Shown here piece after piece: positions 52,811-61,741 of a stretch of DNA of 64,000 nt. The notes below the pieces were generated by a model, which saw only the letters and a program-made list of their open reading frames with translations, made no database searches and was not told the origin of the DNA. Source of the DNA: Aminipila luticellarii (GTDB lineage Bacteria > Bacillota > Clostridia > Peptostreptococcales > Anaerovoracaceae); assembly GCF_004103735.1 (NCBI RefSeq), contig NZ_CP035281.1, forward strand, positions 2,046,001 through 2,110,000. Reading direction: 5' to 3'. A program made the position numbers and the translations under genes. The stretch's first letter is position 1; each line of letters begins with the position of its first letter.

Positions 52811-52840
52811 AGTCACCCTCATTTCTTTTCGGATCAACAT

Positions 52841-52972
52841 GTAACTTATATGGATTATTATGCGCTAAGCTATTCTGTTTTATTTATATTCATACTAATT
52901 ATACACAATAAATGTTCAAAAGCAACATGAATTTTACATAAAAATTTATATAAAATTTAACATACATTTCTG
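52841..52972. other. A/T-rich intergenic region
   Basis: About 130 bases with no ORF or clear hairpin; probably holds promoters for 52568-52810. Confidence 0.5.
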
Positions 52973-53269
52973 CTAAAAATACTGCTTTATTTTCTCGCCT
53001 ATTATTTCAAGTACCGAACCGTAACCGCCCACGCACTCCCAATCGTCTGCGATATAAAACTTTACAACGTCATAGATCAAGTCTTTATAGCCTTCTAACA
53101 CCTCTTCCTTTGAAGAGCATCCTCTTTTTTTCATCTGCTCCACGTCGGATTCTGCGTATTCTACTTTTATCTTGCATCGCTTCTTTTCAGGATCGTCTGT
53201 TACATCAACGATTGAAATGTCGCAATTTGTATAAAAAGGAGCATCTGGTATCAGCTTAATTTTTCTCAT
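52973..53269 (-). CDS. Protein of unknown function near smpB
   Basis: 98 residues, acidic: SIVDVTDDPEKKRCKIKVEY and YIADDWECVGGYGSVLEIIG. No family recognised. Lies 17 bases after smpB on the same strand, so likely co-transcribed. Confidence 0.72.
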   Translation of the reverse strand: MRKIKLIPDAPFYTNCDISIVDVTDDPEKKRCKIKVEYAESDVEQMKKRGCSSKEEVLEGYKDLIYDVVKFYIADDWECVGGYGSVLEIIGEKIKQYF

Positions 53270-53286
53270 GGATATGTCCCCACCTT

Positions 53287-53754
53287 CTAATACGTTTTAG
53301 ATTCCCGCCTGACAGCCTGCTGCATTTTTCGATCTGCGTCTTTTTTGGCCATATCTTCCCGCTTATCATAGTTTTTCTTTCCTCTGGCCACAGCCAATTC
53401 CATCTTCGCTCTGCCCTGCTGATTGATATACACATTCAAGGGAACCAAAGTCAACCCTTTTAGCGTAGTTAACCCAATCAGTTTGCGTATTTCCTGTTTA
53501 TGGAGCAGTAATTTTCTGGGTCTGATCGGATCTACATTAAATCGGTTTCCCTGTTCATAGGGGCTTATATGCATTCCATAAATGACCAGCTCACCACCCT
53601 CAAGCTTCGCATAGCTCTCTTTAATATTGATCTTACCCTTTCGAATCGATTTGATTTCTGTTCCGGTAAGAACAATTCCGGCTTCATAAACATCCTCTAT
53701 AAAATACTCATGTCTTGCCTTCTTATTATTAGCAACTATCTTTTTTTCTTTCAT
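53287..53754 (-). CDS. smpB: SsrA-binding protein SmpB
   Basis: 155 residues, full length. OB-fold with [40 protein letters not shown] and the basic tail [20 protein letters not shown]. Delivers tmRNA to stalled ribosomes. GAAAGGAG precedes the ATG. Close to ssrA as in many Bacillota. Confidence 0.97.
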   Translation of the reverse strand: MKEKKIVANNKKARHEYFIEDVYEAGIVLTGTEIKSIRKGKINIKESYAKLEGGELVIYGMHISPYEQGNRFNVDPIRPRKLLLHKQEIRKLIGLTTLKGLTLVPLNVYINQQGRAKMELAVARGKKNYDKREDMAKKDADRKMQQAVRRESKTY

Positions 53755-53820
53755 ACTATCTGCTCTCCTTTCGAAGGGCGTTTTCTGCCTGCTTGTTTTT
53801 CTTAAACAACGTCCCCGACT

Positions 53821-54330
53821 TTAAAACGTTCTTATTTCATTGAACGGATACAGCCTTACAAAAGCCTTCCCCAGCACGTCATCAATCTTTACACATCCTA
53901 CTTCGGCCAGCCTGCTGTCAATACTTACGAGCCGGTTATCTCCCATCACAAAGAGCTCACCCTCTGGAATCTTCAGATTTTCAATGTCTCCGTCTGTATA
54001 TCCATCTTTGGTAAAACTTTGATCTAACATTTTATCATTAATATAAACATTGCCTTCTTTAATGGTAATAGTCTCTCCGGGCAGTCCGATGACTCTTTTG
54101 ATCAGCATTTTTTCTTTACCGTTTTCCAGCTTTAACCCCGTATGGAATACAATAATGTCCCCTCTTTTCGGCTCTCCGAAATGATAGGCCTGCTTATTTA
54201 ATAAAATATAGTTATTTTCATACAGGGTAGGCTGCATGGACGACTCCTTTACGATGGTCGGTTTGATGAACTGCATGATGACAAATGCGATGATGACCGC
54301 TATTACTATTTCCTTAATGAATCCTTTCAT
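53821..54330 (-). CDS. lepB: Signal peptidase I
   Basis: 169 residues. One N-terminal membrane anchor (IVIAVIIAFVIMQFIK), catalytic Ser in ESSMQPTL and Lys in MLIKRVIGLPGE, and box E VMGDNRLVSIDSR. The Gram-positive short type. Removes signal peptides outside the membrane. Shares the minus-strand cluster with smpB and the pseudouridine synthase. Confidence 0.96.
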   Translation of the reverse strand: MKGFIKEIVIAVIIAFVIMQFIKPTIVKESSMQPTLYENNYILLNKQAYHFGEPKRGDIIVFHTGLKLENGKEKMLIKRVIGLPGETITIKEGNVYINDKMLDQSFTKDGYTDGDIENLKIPEGELFVMGDNRLVSIDSRLAEVGCVKIDDVLGKAFVRLYPFNEIRTF

Positions 54331-54341
54331 TTCTAATCCCC

Positions 54342-55310
54342 CTAATCGAATAATTCTTGTCTGATGTTTTCCAGATTTTCCGGCAGCTTGCCTTCTATCT
54401 CTTTTCCTATCATATATTGGAGCGGCTCTTCTGCCTTATGAAAGGATAATTTATATGCGTGAAGGAACTGTGTTGTCAATCCAAACTTTTTTTCAATCCA
54501 TCTGTTTGCTGATGGATTCCCATACTTTGTATCACCTATGACCGGATACCCCGCACCGCCCAAATGTGCCCGTATCTGATGCGTTCTACCCGTTACAAGC
54601 TCAACCTCAACCAAAGTAAACCCATTTTTTGAAATCAGAGGTCTGGCAATCGTCTCCATGACTTTACCCCCGTCTTCATCCATGGGCATCACTTTAATCA
54701 TATTTTTACTGCTGTCTTTCTCCATTTTGTCCTTTAAGACTAATTCTTCTTTTAATTCTCCGGATACAACCGTCAGATAATATTTGCTCACATACCCTTT
54801 TTCCCGGATCATTAAATTAAGAGTCTGTAAGGCTTTACTATTTTTTCCAAACATAACCAATCCAGTGGTGTTTCTATCCAATCGATTTACTGGAGAAGGT
54901 ACGAAGGTCCGTTCTCGGTCGGGTCTGTAATCCCCCTTCTCAATGAGATAAGAAATGACCTGATTTGCCAGATGGTTTTTCTTTTCGTGGGAATCTCCGT
55001 GAGTAAGCAAACCAAAGGGCTTCTCCACTACGATAATATTTTCATCCTCATAAGCAATATTGAACTGTCGTTTTGCTTTTTGTGCTTTTTTCGCTTTCGT
55101 AAGAGTGCCAAAATCCTCTTCACGAATATACAGAGTCAGTTCATCTCCCTGATTCAAAACCGTCTCCGCACTGCCGCGCCTGCCATTAATTTTTATATCT
55201 TTTCGGATCATTTTATAGATATAACTCAGCGGTGCATTTTTTAAGTATTTTTTCAGGAACCTGTCCAATCTCTGTTTATCTTCATTATCTGTTATTACCA
55301 ATTTAATCAT
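54342..55310 (-). CDS. RluA-family rRNA pseudouridine synthase
   Basis: 322 residues. S4 domain at the N-terminus (DKQRLDRFLKKYLKNAPLSY, KINGRRGSAETVLNQGDEL) and a catalytic domain with NRLDRNTTGLVMFGK (Asp nucleophile) and TGRTHQIRAHLGGAGYPVIG. RluC/RluD-like; the exact target uridine is not deducible. Weak ribosome binding site. Confidence 0.95.
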   Translation of the reverse strand: MIKLVITDNEDKQRLDRFLKKYLKNAPLSYIYKMIRKDIKINGRRGSAETVLNQGDELTLYIREEDFGTLTKAKKAQKAKRQFNIAYEDENIIVVEKPFGLLTHGDSHEKKNHLANQVISYLIEKGDYRPDRERTFVPSPVNRLDRNTTGLVMFGKNSKALQTLNLMIREKGYVSKYYLTVVSGELKEELVLKDKMEKDSSKNMIKVMPMDEDGGKVMETIARPLISKNGFTLVEVELVTGRTHQIRAHLGGAGYPVIGDTKYGNPSANRWIEKKFGLTTQFLHAYKLSFHKAEEPLQYMIGKEIEGKLPENLENIRQELFD

Positions 55311-55449
55311 GAAATCATTATAACATATTCTCCATTAAATATACAACGTAACAAAAATTTAATAAATAAAGTATACTATTATTCTGCAAAATATGATAAA
55401 TTATTTATATAGCATGTTTTATTACACTTTTATTTAGGGGGCTTTATCT

Positions 55450-55938
55450 ATGGGAAAGGTTAAAGATATATTATATGATATTAGTGATATATTGACGGCA
55501 TTTTGTATCGTCGTCGTTGCAGGTATTGTGATTTGGGTCAGTATTGGACATATTATGGAATATCCGTCCATGGTAGCTGCCGAATCTCAGAAGAATCAGG
55601 AAAACACAAACTTTGGGCTGGCCGTTCCCGTGGGAGACGACACGACCAGCGAAGGCGCAGTGACCGGTAATGCATCCACAGGCAGTGCCGTGGGCGGTAA
55701 AGGTACCAGCGATTCTGCTGTGGAGCTTTATTCCATATACATCAATTATGGGGAGTCCACTACTGTGATCGCTCAAAAATTTGTAGATGCAGGCCTGTTC
55801 GACTCCGTTCAACAATTTAACACTCTGGTTACGCAAATGAATGCGGCGTCATCGATCAAAGCCGGAAACTTCATTATTCCTGCCAATGCAACTCCGGAGG
55901 AAGTTATTAAAAAAATTACGACCTCGCCGGGTGCATAA
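55450..55938 (+). CDS. Membrane-anchored protein with YceG/MltG-like terminal module
   Basis: 162 residues. One membrane helix near residues 15-35 (TAFCIVVVAGIVIWVSIGHI), a Gly/Ser/Thr-rich linker, and a C-terminal domain (YINYGESTTVIAQKFVDAGL, KAGNFIIPANATPEEVIKKI) that resembles the LysM-like part of MltG proteins but lacks the transglycosylase domain. Probably acts at the wall. Confidence 0.75.
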   Translation: MGKVKDILYDISDILTAFCIVVVAGIVIWVSIGHIMEYPSMVAAESQKNQENTNFGLAVPVGDDTTSEGAVTGNASTGSAVGGKGTSDSAVELYSIYINYGESTTVIAQKFVDAGLFDSVQQFNTLVTQMNAASSIKAGNFIIPANATPEEVIKKITTSPGA

Positions 55939-55951
55939 TTTTTGACATCAA

Positions 55952-55976
55952 AACAACCGCAGCTACTGCGGTTGTT
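55952..55976. terminator. Intrinsic terminator after the MltG-like gene
   Basis: AACAACCGCAG and CTGCGGTTGTT with loop CTA, followed by TTTT on the plus strand; A-rich upstream makes it usable in both directions for the convergent gene at 56024. Confidence 0.9.
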
Positions 55977-56023
55977 TTTTATCCAAGCGGAAGTGGCGCA
56001 GCCACTTTTTTAGCTTCTTTTTC

Positions 56024-56305
56024 TTATTCATCCAGCATTTTCAAAAGTCCGTCTAACTTTTTTCTCTGCTCTGCAGTCATCATCGGTCTAAGGGATTTAA
56101 TCATTTCCATCTGCTTGTCAAAAGCTTTTCTGTCTTTTTTCAGCACTTGCTTCAATTTAAGTATTTCCTGCAAAAGCTGGTCATCGCTTTTTCCTGAAAA
56201 GTTTTGTGTAGCCTCGGAAATCATATCTGAAGTCTTTTGAGAGTTTTTTCCTCCCAGTCCGATTTGGTTTGCCAGATCCATTAACATTTTATCATCTATA
56301 CTCAT
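56024..56305 (-). CDS. Helical protein of unknown function
   Basis: 93 residues, helical and basic, MSIDDKMLMDLANQIGLGGK and LRPMMTAEQRKKLDGLLKML; no domain recognised. Divergent from 56424-56867. Confidence 0.75.
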   Translation of the reverse strand: MSIDDKMLMDLANQIGLGGKNSQKTSDMISEATQNFSGKSDDQLLQEILKLKQVLKKDRKAFDKQMEMIKSLRPMMTAEQRKKLDGLLKMLDE

Positions 56306-56423
56306 ATTATACCCTCCGTCATTAAGGTTTTCTCTATACTATATGCACAAAGCAAGCTATTATTTCATATTATAATACATAAGATTTTGATCACAATAAA
56401 GACTTGTTCATCGGAGGTATATT

Positions 56424-56867
56424 ATGAACCCAATTATTGTCTTTGTTCTTTTTATGCTTCTATATCAAGAGAACAATCATTTTCCCAATCATTTTGATAC
56501 ATTCGGGTTAGAGAAACTTTTAGATCAGCTGAATCATGCGGTCGTTTCCCTTGACCGGATCAACCACTTAAATGAACTGGCTCACGAACCGTTTGTAAAG
56601 GGCAATATAACCCACACCATCGAAGACTCCATACATACTGTAAAGCCGTTATTCCCGGATGGTAAACCTCAGGAACATCTGGATACGATTGAATCGGTCA
56701 TTGAAAGCTTTAAAAAAATAGGCAACCTCCAGAAAATGGCTCAAAATATTGGCCCTATGCTCAACATGCTAAATAACATGCCTACCGGTTCATTTTCTGA
56801 AACAGATGACACGGATTCCCGTGATTACAGTCAGCTCATAGAAAATAAAGAGGATCCTTACTTATAA
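56424..56867 (+). CDS. Helical protein of unknown function
   Basis: 147 residues. Short hydrophobic start (NPIIVFVLFMLLY), then helices including KKIGNLQKMAQNIGPMLNML. GGAGGTATATT precedes the ATG. Shares the MLxxLxxM style of 56024-56305 and both may be a divergent pair. Confidence 0.75.
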   Translation: MNPIIVFVLFMLLYQENNHFPNHFDTFGLEKLLDQLNHAVVSLDRINHLNELAHEPFVKGNITHTIEDSIHTVKPLFPDGKPQEHLDTIESVIESFKKIGNLQKMAQNIGPMLNMLNNMPTGSFSETDDTDSRDYSQLIENKEDPYL

Positions 56868-56878
56868 GAATCCTCTTT
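56847..56878. terminator. Bidirectional hairpin terminator between convergent genes
   Basis: AAAGAGGAT (56847-56855) pairs with ATCCTCTTT (56870-56878). On the minus strand it is followed by ATTTTC and lies after the aldolase gene. Confidence 0.65.
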
Positions 56879-56915
56879 GCAATTTCCCTGTTTTAAGTTG
56901 TACGCTCTTTATATA

Positions 56916-57845
56916 TTATCTTTGGTTGGACGCATTCAGCACATTCTTGATTTTATGCTGAACCATTCTTTGGATTGCATCTCTGGCCGGTCCAAGATAT
57001 TTTCTCGGATCAAACTCTTCGGGCTTTTCCATTAAGAGCTTCCTCACTTCGGCCGTCATAGCCAGCCTTAAATCCGTATCAATGTTTACTTTACAGATAC
57101 CGTGTCCGGCAGCCGTTCTGATCATATCCTCCGGAACGCCCTGCGCTCCCGGAATATTTCCTCCATATTCATTGCATTTGGCAACAAACTCCGGCAGAAC
57201 GGTGGACGCTCCGTGCAGTACTAATGGTATATCCGGAATCAGCTCATGAATCTGCTTAAGCCTTTCAAAATCCAGGTACGGTTCACCTTTAAATTTATAG
57301 GCTCCGTGACTGGTTCCGATAGCGATCGCTAAAGAATCCACTCCTGTTCTTTCTACAAATTCGGCGGCTTCGTCCGGATCTGTAAAAGTGGCAGAACGGG
57401 CATCTACCTTTATATTATCTTCCACTCCTGCCAATTTTCCAAGTTCAGCTTCTACAACTGCCCCTTTGCTGTGAGCATATTCCACCACCTGCTTGGTCAG
57501 TGCAATATTTTCTTCAAAGGCATGCTTGGAACCGTCAATCATTACAGAAGTAAATCCGTCATCCACGCACTTTTTACAAATATCAAAATCCTCCCCGTGA
57601 TCCAGATGCAAAACGATGTCTAAACCGGAATCCTCCATAGCCGCTTCTACGAGCTTTAAAAGATATGCAGGTCGTGCATATTTTCTTGCTCCTGCTGAAA
57701 CTTGAAGGATAAGCGGTGCATTTTCCTCTTTGGCCGCATCTACGATCCCCTGTATGATTTCCATATTATTCACATTAAATGCTCCAACCGCATAATCCTG
57801 AGTCAAAGCCTTTGCAAACATTTCTTTCGAAGTGATTAAAGCCAT
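56916..57845 (-). CDS. fba: Class II fructose-bisphosphate aldolase
   Basis: 309 residues. Splits fructose-1,6-bisphosphate in glycolysis. Zinc site and class II signatures: VLHLDHGEDFDICKKCVDDG, FTSVMIDGSKHAFEENIALT, AVVEAELGKLAGVEDN, GTSHGAYKF and LVLHGASTV, then KVNIDTDLRLAMT. GGAGGTACGGAG precedes the ATG. Confidence 0.96.
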   Translation of the reverse strand: MALITSKEMFAKALTQDYAVGAFNVNNMEIIQGIVDAAKEENAPLILQVSAGARKYARPAYLLKLVEAAMEDSGLDIVLHLDHGEDFDICKKCVDDGFTSVMIDGSKHAFEENIALTKQVVEYAHSKGAVVEAELGKLAGVEDNIKVDARSATFTDPDEAAEFVERTGVDSLAIAIGTSHGAYKFKGEPYLDFERLKQIHELIPDIPLVLHGASTVLPEFVAKCNEYGGNIPGAQGVPEDMIRTAAGHGICKVNIDTDLRLAMTAEVRKLLMEKPEEFDPRKYLGPARDAIQRMVQHKIKNVLNASNQR

Positions 57846-57915
57846 CTCCGTACCTCCATATTGTTAATCTCATAATATACTAACATTATATACCATCTTA
57901 ACGGAGATTACACTA

Positions 57916-60108
57916 TTAATTATTTTGCCCATTCTGCATATTTTGACGTCCGCCCTGATTCATCATACCGCCGGAGAACCCATCTCCCGATAAGTTTGTT
58001 ACAATAGAATCTGCTGTAAAGCTTGCCAGTTCCGTACTTCCCGCCATAAGCTTATAGGTTGATCCCTTTTGAATCAATGGGGAGCTTATAACAATGTGGG
58101 AGAACTGTTTTTCCGGAGTGAAGGACATCACTGTCGTTCCGGAGCTGCTCACCAGTTTGAGCTCTGTTCCCGCCGCCTGAGTGGCAACTGCCGTGGCGAT
58201 GGTATTTACTGTCGTTCCGGAGCTGGGTGCCTGTGCCATTCCCGATGAACCGGCCACGATCAGCGTGCCGCCTGTCACTTCAAACACACCGTCATAATCC
58301 AGGCCTGCATTGCCATTGTCCGTAGGTCCGCTTACCGCTACAGTACCGCCTGTCATGTATCCCGAACCGTTTACATCAATTCCGTCCCCGCCGGCATTCA
58401 CATTGATCTTGCCGCCGCTGATTGTCAATTTGGAGGAGGCTTCCGAAGTAGATGCCGCCGAAGCCGCTGCTGTGGACGTGGATGCCGTTTGTGTTGCATT
58501 CATTCCCCACGCCCCTCTAAGTCCGGAGTTATCATTTCCGCCTGAAATATTGATGCCGTCATCGCTTGCTACAATTCGGATCGTTCCTCCGTTTAAATTC
58601 ATTTCTGTACTTTCAAGGCCTTCATAGCTTTTTGTAATGTTAATATCTCCGCTGTAAATATCTAAGGTGTTATCCGCATGAATCCCGTCATCTCCGGTTG
58701 CCAGTTCAAAGTCTCCGGAAGCCACTGCTACGGAATCATTGGAATGAATTGCGTCATCCTCGCTGTCTATTTTGAAGGTTCCGTCTTGAATAACGACTTT
58801 CGTTCCCGCTTTCAGTGCTTTTGCACTTTCTGTTTCGGTTTCCGTTACAGCTGCTGCCGTTGTTGCCGTACCGGTAATCGCTGCTTTTGTGGTTTTATTT
58901 GTACCGGAAGAGGCTGCATCTTGCCCTGTCTTTTGTGTGGCCCCGCTTACTGCATCCGGTCTGATTCTTTCCGGTCTAATAGCGGAATCGGATGTGTTCT
59001 GAGGGGGCTGCATTCCCTGAAATCCGCCCTGCGGCATCTGCATACCGCTCTGAGTTGTTCCTTGTGGCATCTGCATGCCACCTTGAGTCGTTCCTTGCGG
59101 CATCTGCATGTTGCCTTGCGGCATTCGCATATTGTCTTGTGAAGTCTTAGCCTTAGCCGCAGCTGCCCCTTCTCCGGTCTTGATGGTATAGTCGCCTCCC
59201 AAGGTCAGCAGGATGGATTCTGCCTGAATTCCGTCGTTTCCGCTGGTAATGTTAAAGGCGCCGTCTGCAATGGCAATATATCCCTTTGTGGCGTCCTCGG
59301 AATTGGTCGACTTGATTCCGTCTCCCCCGGCTTTAATGGTAACGCTTCCGCTTCCGATTACTACACTGTCTTTTCCTACAATGCCGTCATCTGCTGCCTG
59401 GATGACCAGTGTGGCTTCGGTGATTTCCACATCATCCTTTCCGGTAATGCCGTCGTTGTAATTGGCGTTCACCGTCAGAGTTCCGCTTCCGTTTATTTTT
59501 AAGTCATCCTTTGAAAAAATCGCCGCACTCGGTTCTGTGGAAACTTCACCGGTTTCGCTGTCTGTTTCTTTTGCCGCATATTCATACGTATAGCTTGAAC
59601 CGTCCGTAACGGTATTGGCTGTTCCGTTCGGCAGTGAAATAATCACATTTTTCCCGCAATTTTTTACATAGATAGGCGCTCCGTTCTTGCAGGTAATATT
59701 GGCATTATTCAAAACCAGTGTTACATTGGCTTCATCCGCACTGTCCACAATAATAGCGCCGTTGTTCAGCGTTCCGCTGATTACATACGTTCCTGCGGCG
59801 TTAATCAGCAGATTGCTTCCGCTGACCTCAGCCCCGGTTCCGTCAAAGGTTATACTGCCACCGTTCAAGGTGACTTTTTGGTAGTCACCAGCCGTGTAAT
59901 CCGTATACGTTTTCGTCTCGGCAGCCTTAGCGGCCATGGCGGCTAACTGGGTATCTTTTTCATAAAGAACAACCTTGCTGTCCGTACCGGATACATCTGC
60001 AGCCTCAGCCGTCAATACAGAGATCCCAAAGCTGGAAAACACCATGGCTCCGGCCAGTGCTCCAACGATTACCTTTTTCTTACCCTCTTTCAGCATTTCT
60101 GTTTTCAT
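57916..60108 (-). CDS. Secreted Cthe_2159-like carbohydrate-binding beta-helix protein
   Basis: 730 residues. Signal peptide (KKKVIVGALAGAMVFSSFGI, then AEAA) followed by repeats of DDGI, SGNDGIQAE and GGDGIK type that build a right-handed beta-helix as in the Cthe_2159 family. A low-complexity MQMPQGTTQ repeat and a Thr/Ala-rich linker divide the helix near residues 330-420. AAAGGATG precedes ATG 60108. Clustered with DUF4956 and VTC genes, a combination seen in other clostridia. Confidence 0.9.
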   Translation of the reverse strand: MKTEMLKEGKKKVIVGALAGAMVFSSFGISVLTAEAADVSGTDSKVVLYEKDTQLAAMAAKAAETKTYTDYTAGDYQKVTLNGGSITFDGTGAEVSGSNLLINAAGTYVISGTLNNGAIIVDSADEANVTLVLNNANITCKNGAPIYVKNCGKNVIISLPNGTANTVTDGSSYTYEYAAKETDSETGEVSTEPSAAIFSKDDLKINGSGTLTVNANYNDGITGKDDVEITEATLVIQAADDGIVGKDSVVIGSGSVTIKAGGDGIKSTNSEDATKGYIAIADGAFNITSGNDGIQAESILLTLGGDYTIKTGEGAAAAKAKTSQDNMRMPQGNMQMPQGTTQGGMQMPQGTTQSGMQMPQGGFQGMQPPQNTSDSAIRPERIRPDAVSGATQKTGQDAASSGTNKTTKAAITGTATTAAAVTETETESAKALKAGTKVVIQDGTFKIDSEDDAIHSNDSVAVASGDFELATGDDGIHADNTLDIYSGDINITKSYEGLESTEMNLNGGTIRIVASDDGINISGGNDNSGLRGAWGMNATQTASTSTAAASAASTSEASSKLTISGGKINVNAGGDGIDVNGSGYMTGGTVAVSGPTDNGNAGLDYDGVFEVTGGTLIVAGSSGMAQAPSSGTTVNTIATAVATQAAGTELKLVSSSGTTVMSFTPEKQFSHIVISSPLIQKGSTYKLMAGSTELASFTADSIVTNLSGDGFSGGMMNQGGRQNMQNGQNN

Positions 60109-60126
60109 GTTAAACATCCTTTCTTT

Positions 60127-60807
60127 TTACTCTCCATGCATGGTCAGCGTAATATTTAAATTTCCATTTCTCACTCTGAGCTCATCTATAAATTCTTTTT
60201 CCTGCGTACTTTGTTTTAAAGTCACTTCATAATCTACTTCATATAAAGAGCCCAAATCCGTGGTTTTTATCTTCTGCAGCGCATGTCTGCTGGTATATTT
60301 CTCAAAGACCTCATCAAATACTTTTTCATAGTTCAAGTCCTCCGGTATGATGACTTTTAATTTTCGGCCTTTCCCTTTTCCGCCAAGGCTCAGCCTTTCC
60401 AATATCAACAGGACAAGAGCCATGAATACGACAAATATACTGCTTCCAAGATACATACCTACCCCGCAGCCTACTCCGGTAGCTGTAGCGAAAAAGATGT
60501 AACCGATATCCTTGGATTCACCGGGAGCACTTCTGAACCGGATAATGGACAGGACTCCTGCCAGTGAAAAGGCTCGTGCCACATTGCTTCCTACGAACAG
60601 GATGATGACGGCTAAAATAATGGGAAGCATAATCAGGGTCAGGGAAAACCCGCCTCGATTTAATGCGTGTTTATTGGATATTAAATATGTAGCTGCAATG
60701 ATAATACCTAGTCCCAAAGCGACAATCATCGCCAGAACGACCTCCGTATTGCTGACTTCCGTGCTTGAGGTCACTGCTGTTAAGTTTTGTGTAATGGAAT
60801 CAAGCAT
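60127..60807 (-). CDS. DUF4956 membrane protein
   Basis: 226 residues. Four membrane helices in the first 140 residues (EVVLAMIVALGLGIIIAATY, LIMLPIILAVIILFVG), the family motif SLAGVLSIIRFRSAPGESKD, then a soluble C-terminal domain. Commonly encoded with VTC-domain proteins; may form a channel for polyphosphate. GGAGGGTTATTT precedes the ATG. Confidence 0.92.
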   Translation of the reverse strand: MLDSITQNLTAVTSSTEVSNTEVVLAMIVALGLGIIIAATYLISNKHALNRGGFSLTLIMLPIILAVIILFVGSNVARAFSLAGVLSIIRFRSAPGESKDIGYIFFATATGVGCGVGMYLGSSIFVVFMALVLLILERLSLGGKGKGRKLKVIIPEDLNYEKVFDEVFEKYTSRHALQKIKTTDLGSLYEVDYEVTLKQSTQEKEFIDELRVRNGNLNITLTMHGE

Positions 60808-61537
60808 AAATAACCCTCCTATCTTCTCTGCTGTTTATAAAATTTTTAAATTCTGTACCGTATTTTGAAAAACTCATTTTTCTGATCTGCTCCCTGGCAA
60901 GCAGATTGGTCAACCAGAGGGGCATCGCTTTTGAGGTCTTTATCTCCATCAGCCACAGTCCCGGCTGAAGCAGCGGTGTTCCGTAATTTCCTGCTTCCAG
61001 CCTCACATTATCCCGCCTTGACCGGATATTGGTGTCAAAGGATATTCTTAAATCCTTGTTTCCTTTCTCAAAATAAGCCATGCGGTCATACGCAATCAGC
61101 ACCTTTGGATACAGCTTATACTGCCCGACCATATAAGATAATTCCTTTAAGACTTGCGGATTCATATAGTCTTCCACCGCAATCTTCCCGCCGTTTTCAA
61201 TGAACCGGAACGCATCTTCAAGTGCCATTTTGGTTCTTCTCTTATTGACAAGTCCATCCACCTTTTTCTTGATCTCTAAGAAAACAATATCCTCTTTCTC
61301 CGGTACTCCATACGCCCTGAGCCGGATCTTCTCTTTATATACCGGCTTGGATAAGGATTTCCGTATCAAATAATCATCTGCTGTATCAAAATAAATATTA
61401 GAAATGGAATATAACTTTCTATTTATATTATTTTTATCAGGAGTCATGTGCTTTTCAATTTCCTCCAGTACCCTTGGCATCTGTTCTTCGGTCACAAAAT
61501 ATTTCTTTTCAAATCTGTTAAAAACTTCTTTAGCCAT
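60800..61537 (-). CDS. VTC-domain protein (polyphosphate polymerase-like)
   Basis: 245 residues. Tunnel-domain basic residues seen in NRFEKKYFVT, KEKIRLRAYG, FLEIKKKVDGLVNKRRTKMA and LMEIKTSKAMPLWL. In yeast Vtc4 this fold makes polyphosphate from ATP. Start ATG 61537 after AAAGGAG. It overlaps the DUF4956 gene by 8 bases. Confidence 0.92.
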   Translation of the reverse strand: MAKEVFNRFEKKYFVTEEQMPRVLEEIEKHMTPDKNNINRKLYSISNIYFDTADDYLIRKSLSKPVYKEKIRLRAYGVPEKEDIVFLEIKKKVDGLVNKRRTKMALEDAFRFIENGGKIAVEDYMNPQVLKELSYMVGQYKLYPKVLIAYDRMAYFEKGNKDLRISFDTNIRSRRDNVRLEAGNYGTPLLQPGLWLMEIKTSKAMPLWLTNLLAREQIRKMSFSKYGTEFKNFINSREDRRVIYA

Positions 61538-61683
61538 AATTTTTCTCCTTTCTGCTCCCACGCATGGCCTCTGTAATATTTCCCATGAACTATGCTCTTA
61601 TTATGCCTGAGCAATGTGTAATATATGGAATTGTTATGTGAAATGAATCAAAAGAACAAGTGAAGAACTTGTGAAAAAAAGGA

Positions 61684-61718
61684 TTTAAAAAGACCAAACG
61701 CTTCCGCATTTGGTCTTT
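61684..61718 (-). terminator. Intrinsic terminator after nicotinate phosphoribosyltransferase
   Basis: AAAGACCAAA (61689-61698) and TTTGGTCTTT (61709-61718) form a perfect 10-bp stem, followed on the minus strand by TTTTTAAA. Confidence 0.85.
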
Positions 61719-61741
61719 AGCTTCTGTCCCATATAAGGTTT

